35,086 nucleotides of DNA. Source: Lentzea albida (lineage in GTDB: Bacteria > Actinomycetota > Actinomycetes > Mycobacteriales > Pseudonocardiaceae). Both the position numbers and the translations under genes were made by a program. Positions 22,960 through 30,166 of the stretch are shown piece after piece; within the stretch, counting starts at the first letter, position 1, and each line of letters starts with the position of its first letter. The DNA is taken from contig NZ_FOFV01000028.1 in the NCBI RefSeq assembly GCF_900111005.1, forward strand, positions 1 to 35,086. The letters run 5' to 3'. Under the pieces are notes generated by a model, which did no database searches, was not told where the DNA came from, and saw only the letters and a program-made list of their open reading frames with translations.

Positions 22960-24153
22960 ATGCCGCGAGAGGAAATGAAGCCGATCATCCCCGAGGTGTG
23001 CGGGGACCTGCTGTCGAACCGCGAGTCCATCGCGCGACAGGTCACCGACGTGTGCATCGCGGCCTCACCCTCGGTCACCCCCCGCGGCAAGCGCTACACG
23101 CGGGAGGCCATGGACATGCACATGGCGGACTCCGTCGAGGTGTTCCTCCGACTCGCAGGAGATCTGCGAACGGAGTTGACCACCGAGGTGGAGTGGGAAC
23201 TGCAGCAGCGCGCATGGGACTGGTCCGCCACCGCGCTGCGCGACGAGTTCCTGGACCTGCACACCCTGCTGCGCTACAGCCGCACCGCACACTCGGAGGT
23301 GGTACGCATCCTCCTCGACGCCCTCCCCGACGACAGGCTGCTGCAGTGCATGCGGCCCATCGGTGACTGGCACGCGTCCTTCTTCGACAAGGCACATCGC
23401 AACGCCATGCGTCTGATGGAGAGCTCCCCTGCGGTGTACGCGTTGCAACGGCGCGAAGACCACACCCGCAACTGGGCCCTGGACACGATCGCTCTCGAGG
23501 AGACGCCGTCGTGGGACGCGCTGCGCCACCTGCCCGAGCGGGTGTTCATCCTCATGCTCCGCTCCGACGAGAAGTCCGTGCGGAGGTTGATGGACATCCG
23601 GCAACGGCCCGGGTGGTGGTGGACGGTGTGGCGACCCGACCGCGCCCACCTGTGCGTGGTCGGCGACCTGGACGCCGCACCGGCCACGTGGCTCGACGAC
23701 TCGCTGGACGTGCTGTGCTCCAGTGCGACGATCGGCGCGGCGGTCGTCGCGGTCGAGGCGACACGCGATGAAGTGCCGAAGTCGCTCGCGCACGTCCGGC
23801 GCTGGGCCGCGACCCAGCCGGTCCGCCCGATCCGCCCGGCCAGTGTGCTCACCGGCCCCAAGATCGACGTGCTGACCGCGGTGGCGGGAGACACCGCGAC
23901 CAGCGCGCGCCTGTCACGACTGCTCGCGGATCTCGACACCGGCAACGGCTTGCGCGAGTCGCTGGACGAGTTCCTCAAGAACGACCTCAACCTGGCACGT
24001 ACCGCCGAGCGGCTGGGGGTGCACAGGTCCACCCTGACCTACCGCCTGGACAGGATCGCCCGTTCGTCCGGTGTGGATCCGAGGTCGGTCAGCGGCGCGG
24101 CGGTGTGGTGGCTGGCCGTGACGTCGGGAGACTCCCACCCCGACGGCCGGTGA
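22960..24153 (+). CDS. PucR/CdaR-type transcriptional regulator (paralogue 2)
   Basis: A 397-residue protein with the same plan as 12430-13608. The helical N-terminal half includes ELTTEVEWELQQRAWDWSAT, the middle has WWWTVWRPDRAHLCVVGDLD, and the PucR-type HTH at the C-terminus reads KNDLNLARTAERLGVHRSTL, TYRLDRIARSSGVDPRSVSG, AAVWWLAV. The two proteins align end to end by eye, so they are paralogues from a duplication or co-acquired regulators. The ATG at 22960 has GGAGG 6 nt upstream; in-frame ATGs further upstream lack one. It is divergent from the LAL operon and followed 282 bp later by the alpha-amylase gene in the same direction. Expected to bind DNA as a regulator; the signal is unknown. 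Confidence 0.87.
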   Translation: MPREEMKPIIPEVCGDLLSNRESIARQVTDVCIAASPSVTPRGKRYTREAMDMHMADSVEVFLRLAGDLRTELTTEVEWELQQRAWDWSATALRDEFLDLHTLLRYSRTAHSEVVRILLDALPDDRLLQCMRPIGDWHASFFDKAHRNAMRLMESSPAVYALQRREDHTRNWALDTIALEETPSWDALRHLPERVFILMLRSDEKSVRRLMDIRQRPGWWWTVWRPDRAHLCVVGDLDAAPATWLDDSLDVLCSSATIGAAVVAVEATRDEVPKSLAHVRRWAATQPVRPIRPASVLTGPKIDVLTAVAGDTATSARLSRLLADLDTGNGLRESLDEFLKNDLNLARTAERLGVHRSTLTYRLDRIARSSGVDPRSVSGAAVWWLAVTSGDSHPDGR

Positions 24154-24364
24154 TCGTCAGCAGCAACCCGACCTCCGACATCGCGCCGATGGCGCGCCCG
24201 GCTGCCGCCACGCTCGCGACTGACGAGCGCGGTGCCCGGCGCTCCATCGGATGCTCGCCGCGAGGGCCATCAGCGAAATTCGGAAAGTGTCCGAGATCGT
24301 CGGAACCCGGTCGTCGCGATGCGGTTCCTCTTCAGCCTCCTCAGCCGAAGAAGGACTGAAAAGA

Positions 24365-24430
24365 TTTGCAGCACTTCCTTTTCCAGGGTTCGACTTGGTA
24401 CGACTGCAAGGAGTTCCCTGCTACAAGGAG
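24365..24430 (+). promoter_or_regulatory. Amylase leader with TTGCAG / CTGCAAG elements and RBS
   Basis: TTGCAG (24366-24371) and CTGCAAG (24404-24410, complement CTTGCAG) lie upstream of the amylase start. They resemble the CTTGCAG-type repeats through which streptomycete MalR represses amylase and maltose genes. AAGGAG at 24425-24430 is the ribosome binding site, 5 nt before the GTG. Promoter boxes were not identified. Regulation by a MalR homologue is inference. Confidence 0.4.
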
Positions 24431-24435
24431 ACAAC

Positions 24436-25800
24436 GTGGTTTCCTCTGTTCTTCGCGTCCTGCTCACGGCCGCCCTGGCCGTGGCGCTGTGCACACCGGT
24501 GCAAAGTCTTGCGGCGCCACCCGGTCCCAAGGACGTCACCGTCACCCTGTTCCAATGGCCGTTCGCCCGCGTGGCGTCGGAGTGCACCAACGTTCTCGGC
24601 CCCAAGGGCTACGGCTACGTCGAGGTCTCCCCCGCGACCGAGCACGTCCAGGGTCCGCAGTGGTGGACCACCTACCAGCCCGTCAGCTACAAGATCGCCG
24701 GGCGGCTCGGCGACGAGAACGCCTTCCGCTCCATGATCTCGACGTGTCATCGCGCCGGGGTGAAGGTGATCGCCGATGCGGTGATCAACCACATGAGCGC
24801 CGGTTCGGGCACGGGGACGGGTGGTAGCGCCTATTCCAAGTACAACTACCCCGGCCACTACGGCAACACGGACTTCCACTCGTGCCGCACCTCGATCGCC
24901 GACTACCGGGATCGTGCCGACGTCCAGAACTGCGAGCTCGTCGGTCTGTCCGATCTGGACACCGGCAGCGACCGGGTGCGCGGCGTGATCGCGGCGTACC
25001 TGAACCGGTTGATCTCGATGGGGGTCGACGGGTTCCGGATCGACGCGGCCAAGCACATCGCAGCCGCCGACATGAGCGCCATCAAGTCCAAGCTCAGCAA
25101 CCCCAACGTGTTCTGGGTCCACGAGGTGATCTACGGCGCGGGTGAGGCCGTGCAGCCCGGCGAGTACACGGGCTCGGGCGACGTGGACGAGTTCCGCTAC
25201 GCCTACGACGTCAAGCGGATCTTCCAGAACGAGAACCTGGCCTACCTGAAGTCCTTCGGGCAGTCATGGGGCTTCCTGCCCAGCGGCCAGGCACGGCCGT
25301 TCGTGGACAACTGGGACACCGAGCGCAACGGTTCCACGTTGACCTACAAGGACGGTTCGACCTACACGCTCGCGAACGTCTTCATGCTGGCGTGGAACTA
25401 CGGTGCCCCGCAGGTGTACTCGGGCTACGAGTTCAGCGACAAGGACGCCGGCCCGCCCGGCAACAACGTCTGCTACAGCGGCTGGAAGTGCCAGCACGCC
25501 TGGACGCAGATCGCGAACATGGTGCAGTTCCGCAACACCGTGGCGGGCACGGACGTGAACAACTGGCAGGACAACGGGTACGACCTGATCGCGTTCGGCC
25601 GCGGCAACAAGGGCTTCGTCGCGATCAACCGCGAGACCTTCGCGGTGACCCGCACGTTCCAGACCGCGCTGCCGGCCGGAAGTTACTGCAACGTGCAGGA
25701 AAACGGCTGCGTCCGCGTGACGATCGACGCGCAGGGCCGGTTCACGACGACACTCGGCGCCGGAACCGCTCTCGCGTTGCACGTCAACGCACGATCGTGA
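24436..25800 (+). CDS. Secreted alpha-amylase (GH13)
   Basis: A 454-residue extracellular endo-acting alpha-1,4-glucan hydrolase. A Sec signal peptide (VVSSVLRVLLTAALAVALCT, cleaved near PVQSLA-APPG) leads into a (beta/alpha)8 barrel with region I DAVINH (114-119), region II GFRIDAAKH with nucleophile Asp203, region III VFWVHE with acid/base Glu230, and region IV FVDNWD with transition-state Asp294. Region IV normally reads FVxNHD in GH13; here the His is Trp293. The C-terminal beta domain is present, but no starch-binding (CBM20) domain follows. Length and motifs match streptomycete-type amylases. The GTG has AAGGAG 5 nt upstream, and a hairpin terminator starts 4 nt after the stop, so it is a single-gene transcript unless read through from the PucR gene. 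Confidence 0.95.
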   Translation: MVSSVLRVLLTAALAVALCTPVQSLAAPPGPKDVTVTLFQWPFARVASECTNVLGPKGYGYVEVSPATEHVQGPQWWTTYQPVSYKIAGRLGDENAFRSMISTCHRAGVKVIADAVINHMSAGSGTGTGGSAYSKYNYPGHYGNTDFHSCRTSIADYRDRADVQNCELVGLSDLDTGSDRVRGVIAAYLNRLISMGVDGFRIDAAKHIAAADMSAIKSKLSNPNVFWVHEVIYGAGEAVQPGEYTGSGDVDEFRYAYDVKRIFQNENLAYLKSFGQSWGFLPSGQARPFVDNWDTERNGSTLTYKDGSTYTLANVFMLAWNYGAPQVYSGYEFSDKDAGPPGNNVCYSGWKCQHAWTQIANMVQFRNTVAGTDVNNWQDNGYDLIAFGRGNKGFVAINRETFAVTRTFQTALPAGSYCNVQENGCVRVTIDAQGRFTTTLGAGTALALHVNARS

Positions 25801-25803
25801 GCA

Positions 25804-25837
25804 TTTCGGGCCTGCCGTGGCCGCCGCAGGCCCGAAA
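25804..25837 (+). terminator. Hairpin terminator after amylase
   Basis: A perfect 12-bp stem TTTCGGGCCTGC / GCAGGCCCGAAA with a 10-nt loop, starting 4 nt past the amylase stop. It has no U-tract, as is usual in actinomycetes. It separates the amylase from the TetR gene that starts 39 bp later. Confidence 0.8.
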
Positions 25838-25875
25838 CAGCGGCCGAACCCGGCCCACAGCGGAAGTGGAGAGAG

Positions 25876-26517
25876 ATGTCACCTCGGGTCGTCGATCCCG
25901 TCGCCCGTCGTGGCGCAGTCGCGGAGGCGGTGTTCCGCGTGGTCGGGCGAAACGGGGTCGAACAGGCCTCGTTGCGCACCGTGGCAGCGGAGGCCGGACT
26001 TGCCATCGGCTCCATCCGGCACTACTTCGCCAGCCAGGACGACATGATCGTCTTCGCCGCCGAGTCGCTGTTCCGGTCGGTGGACCAGCGGATCCAGGCG
26101 CAGCTGCTCTTGCTCGACGAGGGCATCGACTCCGCCTGCACAGCTGAACGCGTACTCGTCGAGGTGCTACCGCTCGACGGTTCCCGGCCTGGTGATGCCG
26201 CGTTGTTGATCGCCTTCGCCACGGCCGCCCGCACCCGGCCCTCGCTGAGGCCGCACACCGCACGGCTGTACGACGGGTTGCGCGCGTTCTGCCACCGACT
26301 GCTGACCGCGATGTCGGAGTCCGGTGCCGTGGCGGGCGACCTCGACCTGGTGCCGGAGGCACAACGGCTCTCGTCGTTGTTGAGCGGGCTGGTGGTCGAC
26401 GGGGTGCTGCACCCGGACCGGATGCCACCGGAGCTTTCCCTGTCGTTGGTGCGCAGACACCTCGACTCGTTGCGACAGCTCCACGGCACTGTCCGGAGTG
26501 AACGAGGGAGAACATGA
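25876..26517 (+). CDS. TetR/AcrR family transcriptional regulator
   Basis: A 213-residue one-component regulator. The N-terminal HTH spans RRGAVAEAVFRVVGRNGVEQ, ASLRTVAAEAGLAIGSIRHY, FASQDDMIVFA, a typical TetR HTH with GSIRHYF as recognition-helix end. The C-terminal helical ligand-binding part resembles BetI-like (TetR_C_6) proteins. The ATG follows a GGAGAG-type ribosome binding site. Its TGA overlaps the ATG of the broken SDR gene (ATGA), so the two were an operon and the SDR was probably its target. The regulator itself appears intact although its neighbours are decayed. Confidence 0.9.
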   Translation: MSPRVVDPVARRGAVAEAVFRVVGRNGVEQASLRTVAAEAGLAIGSIRHYFASQDDMIVFAAESLFRSVDQRIQAQLLLLDEGIDSACTAERVLVEVLPLDGSRPGDAALLIAFATAARTRPSLRPHTARLYDGLRAFCHRLLTAMSESGAVAGDLDLVPEAQRLSSLLSGLVVDGVLHPDRMPPELSLSLVRRHLDSLRQLHGTVRSERGRT

Positions 26518-27200
26518 TGACGGCTGTGCGGGTGGTGACAGGTTCTGGTCCGGCGTGGGTCGCGCGGTCGCGCAGGCGCTGCTGACCGCCGGACGGCGCG
26601 TGGTGCTCCCCTGGGCGGCGAGCCGGCGCGCTGGTGGAGACGGCGACGGGCGTGTCCGCCGATTCGGTCCTGGCGGTGTCGACCGGCGTCACCGACGAGG
26701 AGTCGCTGGACGCGCTGTTCGGAGCGGCGCTCGAGCGGTGGGGCCGGGTCGACCTGTTGTTCACCAACGCGGGAACCAGCGTGCCGGACACGCCGCTGGA
26801 GGAATTCTCCCTCGAGCAGTGGACGCCTGTGGTCACCACCAACCTGACCGGTTCATCGCTGTGCGCACGCGCGGCTTCTCGGACGGTGAAGAGCCGGAGC
26901 CCGCAACAGGGCCGGATCATCGACAACGGCTCGGTCTCCGCGCAGACACCCCGGCCGCACGCAGTCGCGTACAACACGAGCAAGCACGTGATCACCAGCC
27001 TCACCAAGTCCCTCTCGCTGGAGGGGCGCCGGTACGGCATCGCCTGCGGTCAGATCGCCATCGGCAACGCGGCGACCCTCGATGAGCGAACAGGCGACCA
27101 CCTGTGTGCTGCAGGCGAACGGCTCGGTCGCACCGGAGCCGACGATGGAAGTCCGGCATTTCCGCGATGCCGTTCGTGGGGTGCGGCTGACTCCGCACCG
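26514..27200 (+). pseudogene. Short-chain dehydrogenase/reductase, multiply frameshifted
   Basis: SDR homology can be traced through three frames. MMTAVRVVTGSG begins at 26514 (start of the nucleotide-binding motif); a shift near 26545 gives GVGRAVAQALLTAGRRVVL. A shift near 26625 continues as VETATGVSADSVLAVSTGVT, DLLFTNAG (the NNAG-type motif), IIDNGSVSAQTPRPHAVAYN and TSKHVITSLTKSLSLEGRRY with the Tyr-x-x-x-Lys catalytic pair. A shift near 27080 gives VLQANGSVAPEPTMEVRHF. The order and spacing are those of a ~250-residue NAD(P)-dependent oxidoreductase, so this is one gene with at least three frameshifts. Coupled to the TetR gene at its start. Substrate unknown. Confidence 0.85.
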
Positions 27201-27205
27201 GCTCA

Positions 27206-27960
27206 TCACCCGGCGCCCGCGCTCCTCGACCACGGGCGCGACATCGGGCGGACAGGCGTCCCCGGCAGTGGTGTGAGGGCCCTTCCGCTGTCGAGCACCG
27301 CGAGCACGTTGTCGACGGCCAGCGCCACCATGGCCGCGCGTGTCGCCTCCATCCCCGATCCCGCGTGCGGGAGAACGAGCAGGTTCGGCTCGGTGAGCAG
27401 CGGGTCGGTCGACTCGCTGAGCTGCTCGTCGGTCATCACGTCCAGTCCGGCCGAGTACGGCAGCCGGAGCGCGAGGCCGCGAGCAACGCCGCCTCGTCCA
27501 CGACGCCGCGCGCGGTGCTGGCCAACGTCGCGGTCGGTTTCATCAGGGCCAGTTCGGCCGCGCCGATCAGGTTGAGGGTGTCCGGGGTGAGCGGCACGTG
27601 CAACGCCACGACATCGCTGGTGCGCAACAACCCCGGCAGGCTGATGGCAGCGGACGGGGCTTCGCCGTCCTGGTGGGGGTCGTGGTGCTGGATCCGCAGG
27701 CCGAAACCGGCCGCACGCCGGGTGACCGCCCGCGCGATCTGCCCGTAGCCCACGAGCCCCACCGTCGCGCCGTGCGCGTCGAGACCGAGGAAGCCGTTCA
27801 TCCGGAACGTCCGCCACTCAACCGCGCCGCAGTGAGCCGACCGCGGCTCCGAGACGGCGCCCGCTCATCAGCATCAACGACATCGCGATGTCCGCGGTCG
27901 TCCCGACCAGTACCCCCGGTGTGTACGTGACGACCACTTCCCTCTCCGCAGCGGGCCGCC
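27206..27960 (-). pseudogene. D-isomer 2-hydroxyacid dehydrogenase, broken
   Basis: The minus strand carries VTYTPGVLVGTTADIAMSLM then LMSGRRLG (about 27950-27850), an in-frame TGA and shift near 27820, then FRMNGFLGLDAHGATVGLVG, YGQIARAVTRRAAGFGL with the Rossmann GxGxxA-like pattern, LRTSDVVALHVPLTPDTLNL and STARGVVDEAALL. A shift near 27475 gives LPYSAGLDVMTDEQLSESTD and LVLPHAGSGMEATRAAM, where the catalytic His region lies. The first ~90 residues of the substrate domain are absent. The family reduces glyoxylate, hydroxypyruvate or related 2-oxoacids with NAD(P)H. The gene faces the SDR pseudogene, and their ends nearly touch. Confidence 0.85.
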
Positions 27961-27990
27961 CGCACTGCGCCGGGGTCACGTCCGTTGAGG

Positions 27991-28104
27991 GACCACCTCG
28001 GCACCCGACTCCGCGAGCCCGGCGGCCAACGCGGCGCCGATGCCCCTGCTGGAGCCGGTGATCAGCGCCCTGCGGCCGGTGAGGCCGAACAGCGAGCGGG
28101 TCAT
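27991..28104 (-). pseudogene. SDR oxidoreductase, N-terminal stump
   Basis: From ATG at 28104, 38 residues MTRSLFGLTGRRALITGSSR, GIGAALAAGLAESGAEVV give the classical nucleotide-binding TGxxxGIG motif of gluconate-5-dehydrogenase-like SDRs, and then homology ends. The ATG overlaps the TGA of the upstream chimeric gene (ATGA), so an operon survived up to the deletion point. The rest of the enzyme, including the catalytic Tyr and Lys, was deleted next to the broken hydroxyacid dehydrogenase. Confidence 0.8.
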
Positions 28105-28403
28105 GCGATCTCCCCGTCCAGGTAGTAGCGCATCAGTGCGGCGTTGTCGGCGTCGCCGTGCCCGGCGGTGACGAGCCGGTGGTGCAGTTCGGTGATGGGG
28201 AGCGGGAGGTTGTGCGCACGCGCGAAGGCACACGCGGCTTCGGGGTCCTTCACCATGTTCACGACGCGCCCCGCCGGAGCCAGGTCGATCTCGGCGAACA
28301 GCGCCACGATCTCGCCCCGCGGCACCTCGAACGTGACACCGTCCACGGCACGGTTGCCGTGGAAGGACTTCACCAGCCGGCCGACGCCCAGAAGTGTGGT
28401 CAT
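28101..28403 (-). pseudogene. In-frame chimera: ABC-ATPase N-terminus + hydroxyisobutyrate-dehydrogenase-like C-terminus
   Basis: One open frame of 100 codons joins two unrelated families. Residues 1-36 (MTTLLGVGRLVKSFHGNRAV, DGVTFEVPRGEIVALF) are the start of a sugar-type ABC transporter ATPase and stop just before its Walker A. Residues 37-100 (GRVVNMVKDPEAACAFARAH, LPLPITELHHRLVTAGHGDA, DNAALMRYYLDGE) are the C-terminal tail of a 3-hydroxyisobutyrate / tartronate-semialdehyde reductase-like NAD-binding dehydrogenase, including the VKD...A..F motif. A deletion near 28295 must have fused an upstream transporter gene to a downstream dehydrogenase gene in frame. It keeps translational coupling with the next stump. 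It has neither an ATP-binding P-loop nor a Rossmann fold, so no activity is expected. Confidence 0.82.
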
Positions 28404-28429
28404 GTTCGCCCGGCAATTTCCTGCGCCAC

Positions 28430-28480
28430 ACCACTAGTTCAGCCGGTGGAACCCGGCGGAAACTTCTAGTGGTTCCACCA
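28430..28480. promoter_or_regulatory. Nested inverted repeats, possible IclR operator
   Basis: Upstream of the chimeric gene's start. ACCACTAG (28430-28437) pairs with CTAGTGGT (28466-28473), GGTGGAACC (28445-28453) pairs with GGTTCCACC (28471-28479), and TGGT-TCC-ACCA (28470-28480) is a short palindrome in itself. It lies between the broken catabolic operon and the broken IclR gene, where an IclR-type operator is expected. A transcription terminator for the IclR transcript is an alternative reading. Confidence 0.5.
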
Positions 28481-28682
28481 GAATTTCGAGGCGGCCGCCC
28501 GGAAGGTTCCGCGCGTCGAGAGCGAAGCCGAACGGCACGCATTCGCACAAGCGGGCCCGAGGATCAGTGCGGTCATCGGCGTCAGGTTCCGCCGATGGCA
28601 TTCGGCGTTGATTCCACGACACCGGAGTTGTGAGCCGTGCCGTTCTCGCGGCGTGGCGCATCGGTGGATTCCGGGAAATCGC

Positions 28683-29469
28683 TCAGACGTTCGTCACACG
28701 GGACAGCTGACCCGCCAGCGCGATCAGGTCCGCCACCACCGACCCGCTCAGCTCGGTGGTGGCGCGGACGGTGAGCATCGTCGCGCTGACGGCGGTCGGG
28801 GTGCCGGGACGGCCGGGCAACGCCACGGCCGCACACGTCACTCCCTGCGTGTTCTGCTCGTCGTCGACCGCGTACCCGCGCATCCTGGTGGTGTGCAGGT
28901 CGCGGCGCAGGGCGTCCATCGTCCGGTGCGAGCGAGGCGTGAGAACGGGAGCTCGCCCACCCCCGCCAGCCGGGCGTCCATCTCGACGACCGGCAGGCTC
29001 GCCGGCACCGCCTTGCCCAGAGCGGTGACGACAGCGGGCATCCGACGGCCGGTGTCGCTGGCGAGCCTGATCGGCTGCGTTCCCCCGTGGCGCGCCAGGG
29101 ACACGACCTCGACACCGTCGAGCACCGCGAGGAGCACGGTCTCCCGCGCCGCGACGGGCAGGACGGCCGTTCCCCGCCGGAACTCGGCGACCAGGTCGGT
29201 TCGGCCAGGAACTCGTGGCCGAGCTCGACCACCTCGCACCCGAGCGCCCACCGCCCGTCAACGTGGCGGATCATGTGACCGGCTTCCAGTGCCGTGCAGA
29301 TGTTCGCCACCGTGGACCTGGCCAGGTCCAGTGACCGCGCCAGGTCCGTGAGCGCGACGGGCTGCCTGACCCGCCCCAGTTCTTCGAGGATGGCGACAGC
29401 ACGCGTCACGGCCGGGGACCTGCTGTCCACCACCCGGAACGACCGGCCGCGCACTTCCGACCCTGCCAC
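28683..29469 (-). pseudogene. IclR-family transcriptional regulator, frameshifted
   Basis: The N-terminal winged HTH is intact from 29469: SPAVTRAVAILEELGRVRQP, VALTDLARSLDLARSTVANI, CTALEAGHMIRHVDGRWALG, CEVVELGHEFLAEP. A shift near 29210 leads to DLVAEFRRGTAVLPVAARET and VLLAVLDGVEVVSLARHGGT, then RMPAVVTALGKAVPASLP. A second shift near 28930 leads to TMDALRRDLHTTRMRGYAVD, DEQNTQGVTCAAVALPGRPG, and the end ALAGQLSRVTNV. All parts of an IclR protein (HTH plus GAF-like effector domain) are present, but in three frames. Such regulators control sugar-acid and aromatic catabolism. It would have governed the decayed operon immediately downstream. Confidence 0.85.
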
Positions 29470-29781
29470 CGCGCCTCCCGACCGTCACGCCACCAGCCGT
29501 ACCAATGTCACCAGTGGCAGCAAACGCGGCCCGACCGGTGGTCCCCGTCAGCTTCGAGGCCGTCGATCGGGCACGCAGAAGATCTGGGCCTCATGCAGTG
29601 CCGCCTCCGCGAGGTCAACCAGAACCGCCAAAGATTCTGGTCGTCGAACTGAACAATTTCGTTCTCGACCACGACACCGTCTCTAAGGGATTTTCCACAA
29701 GTAACTGCTCTTCGTTGACGCTCCTCCTTCCGGCCTACATCGTGAAAGCGAGACCGGACACAGCTCGGAAGGAGTGCAGTC
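29470..29781. other. Divergent intergenic region before DUF5988 gene
   Basis: 312 bp between the IclR pseudogene and the DUF5988 gene, including a less GC-rich stretch at about 29625-29745. TTGACG (29715-29720) followed 15 bp later by TACATC (29736-29741) could be a weak promoter for the DUF5988 gene, but the spacer is short. No repeat was seen. Confidence 0.35.
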
Positions 29782-29988
29782 ATGACGCACCATCGCGTTG
29801 TCCTTCACGGAGGCCCTGAGCTCTCAGGAACGACAAGGGTGTGCGAGGTCGAAGACCTGTCCCACAGCGTCAAGATGATCCACGGCAACGGTCGCGAGCA
29901 CTTCACCTATTCCGGTGCGACCGCAGACGTGGACGGCGAGGAGTTGCCGAGGTTCGACTGGGTCGGCCGCACGAAGTTCGCGGAGTGA
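29782..29988 (+). CDS. DUF5988 family small protein
   Basis: A 68-residue soluble protein: VVLHGGPELSGTTRVCEVED, LSHSVKMIHGNGREHFTYSG, ELPRFDWVGRTKFAE. The pattern V-LxGGP, TxRV, ..KM.H..G.EHF......F.W..RTK.AE is that of DUF5988, small proteins often found inside actinomycete PKS and NRPS clusters. It is not an MbtH-like protein, lacking that family's NxE...W..W signature. GGAAGGAG stands about 6 nt before the ATG. Function unknown; context suggests an accessory role in the polyketide pathway. It is convergent with the PKS gene across a bidirectional terminator. Confidence 0.82.
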   Translation: MTHHRVVLHGGPELSGTTRVCEVEDLSHSVKMIHGNGREHFTYSGATADVDGEELPRFDWVGRTKFAE

Positions 29989-30011
29989 CCCCCGGCCCGG
30001 GCACCGGGGGT
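29988..30011 (+). terminator. GC-rich hairpin after DUF5988
   Basis: ACCCCCGG (29988-29995) and CCGGGGGT (30004-30011) form an 8-bp stem with an 8-nt loop, starting at the last base of the stop codon. No U-tract. It may be a first, weaker terminator ahead of the large palindrome at 30105-30152. Confidence 0.45.
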
Positions 30012-30104
30012 GTCGCCACCGCGCGGTTCGCGTACCCGTCGGTCTCCTGGCCTCGGCTCGACGCACACGTGCCTCGGTGACCGCTTCCCCTCACCACCTG
30101 CTCC

Positions 30105-30152
30105 ACGAGAAGGGCCTCTGATCCACCGCGGTGGATCAGAGGCCCTTCTCGT
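30105..30152. terminator. Perfect 48-bp palindrome, bidirectional terminator
   Basis: 24-bp arms meet without a loop at 30128/30129. The left arm begins ACGAGAAGGGCCTCTGATCC and the right arm is its exact complement. It lies 15 nt downstream of the PKS stop and 117 nt after the DUF5988 stop, between convergent genes, so the same hairpin forms in both transcripts. The arms start with AGAAGG and end CCTTCT, which gives short U-rich tails in either direction. Confidence 0.9.
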
Positions 30153-30166
30153 CGTCCACTTCCGCG

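Noticed and set aside
24232..24435. 68-residue extension before the amylase signal peptide
   Set aside because: A Sec signal must be N-terminal, and the GTG at 24436 with AAGGAG directly precedes a typical signal peptide.
29782..29988. MbtH-like protein (small gene in a PKS region)
   Set aside because: The residues match DUF5988; the MbtH pattern with its conserved Trp residues and SLWP-type segment is missing.
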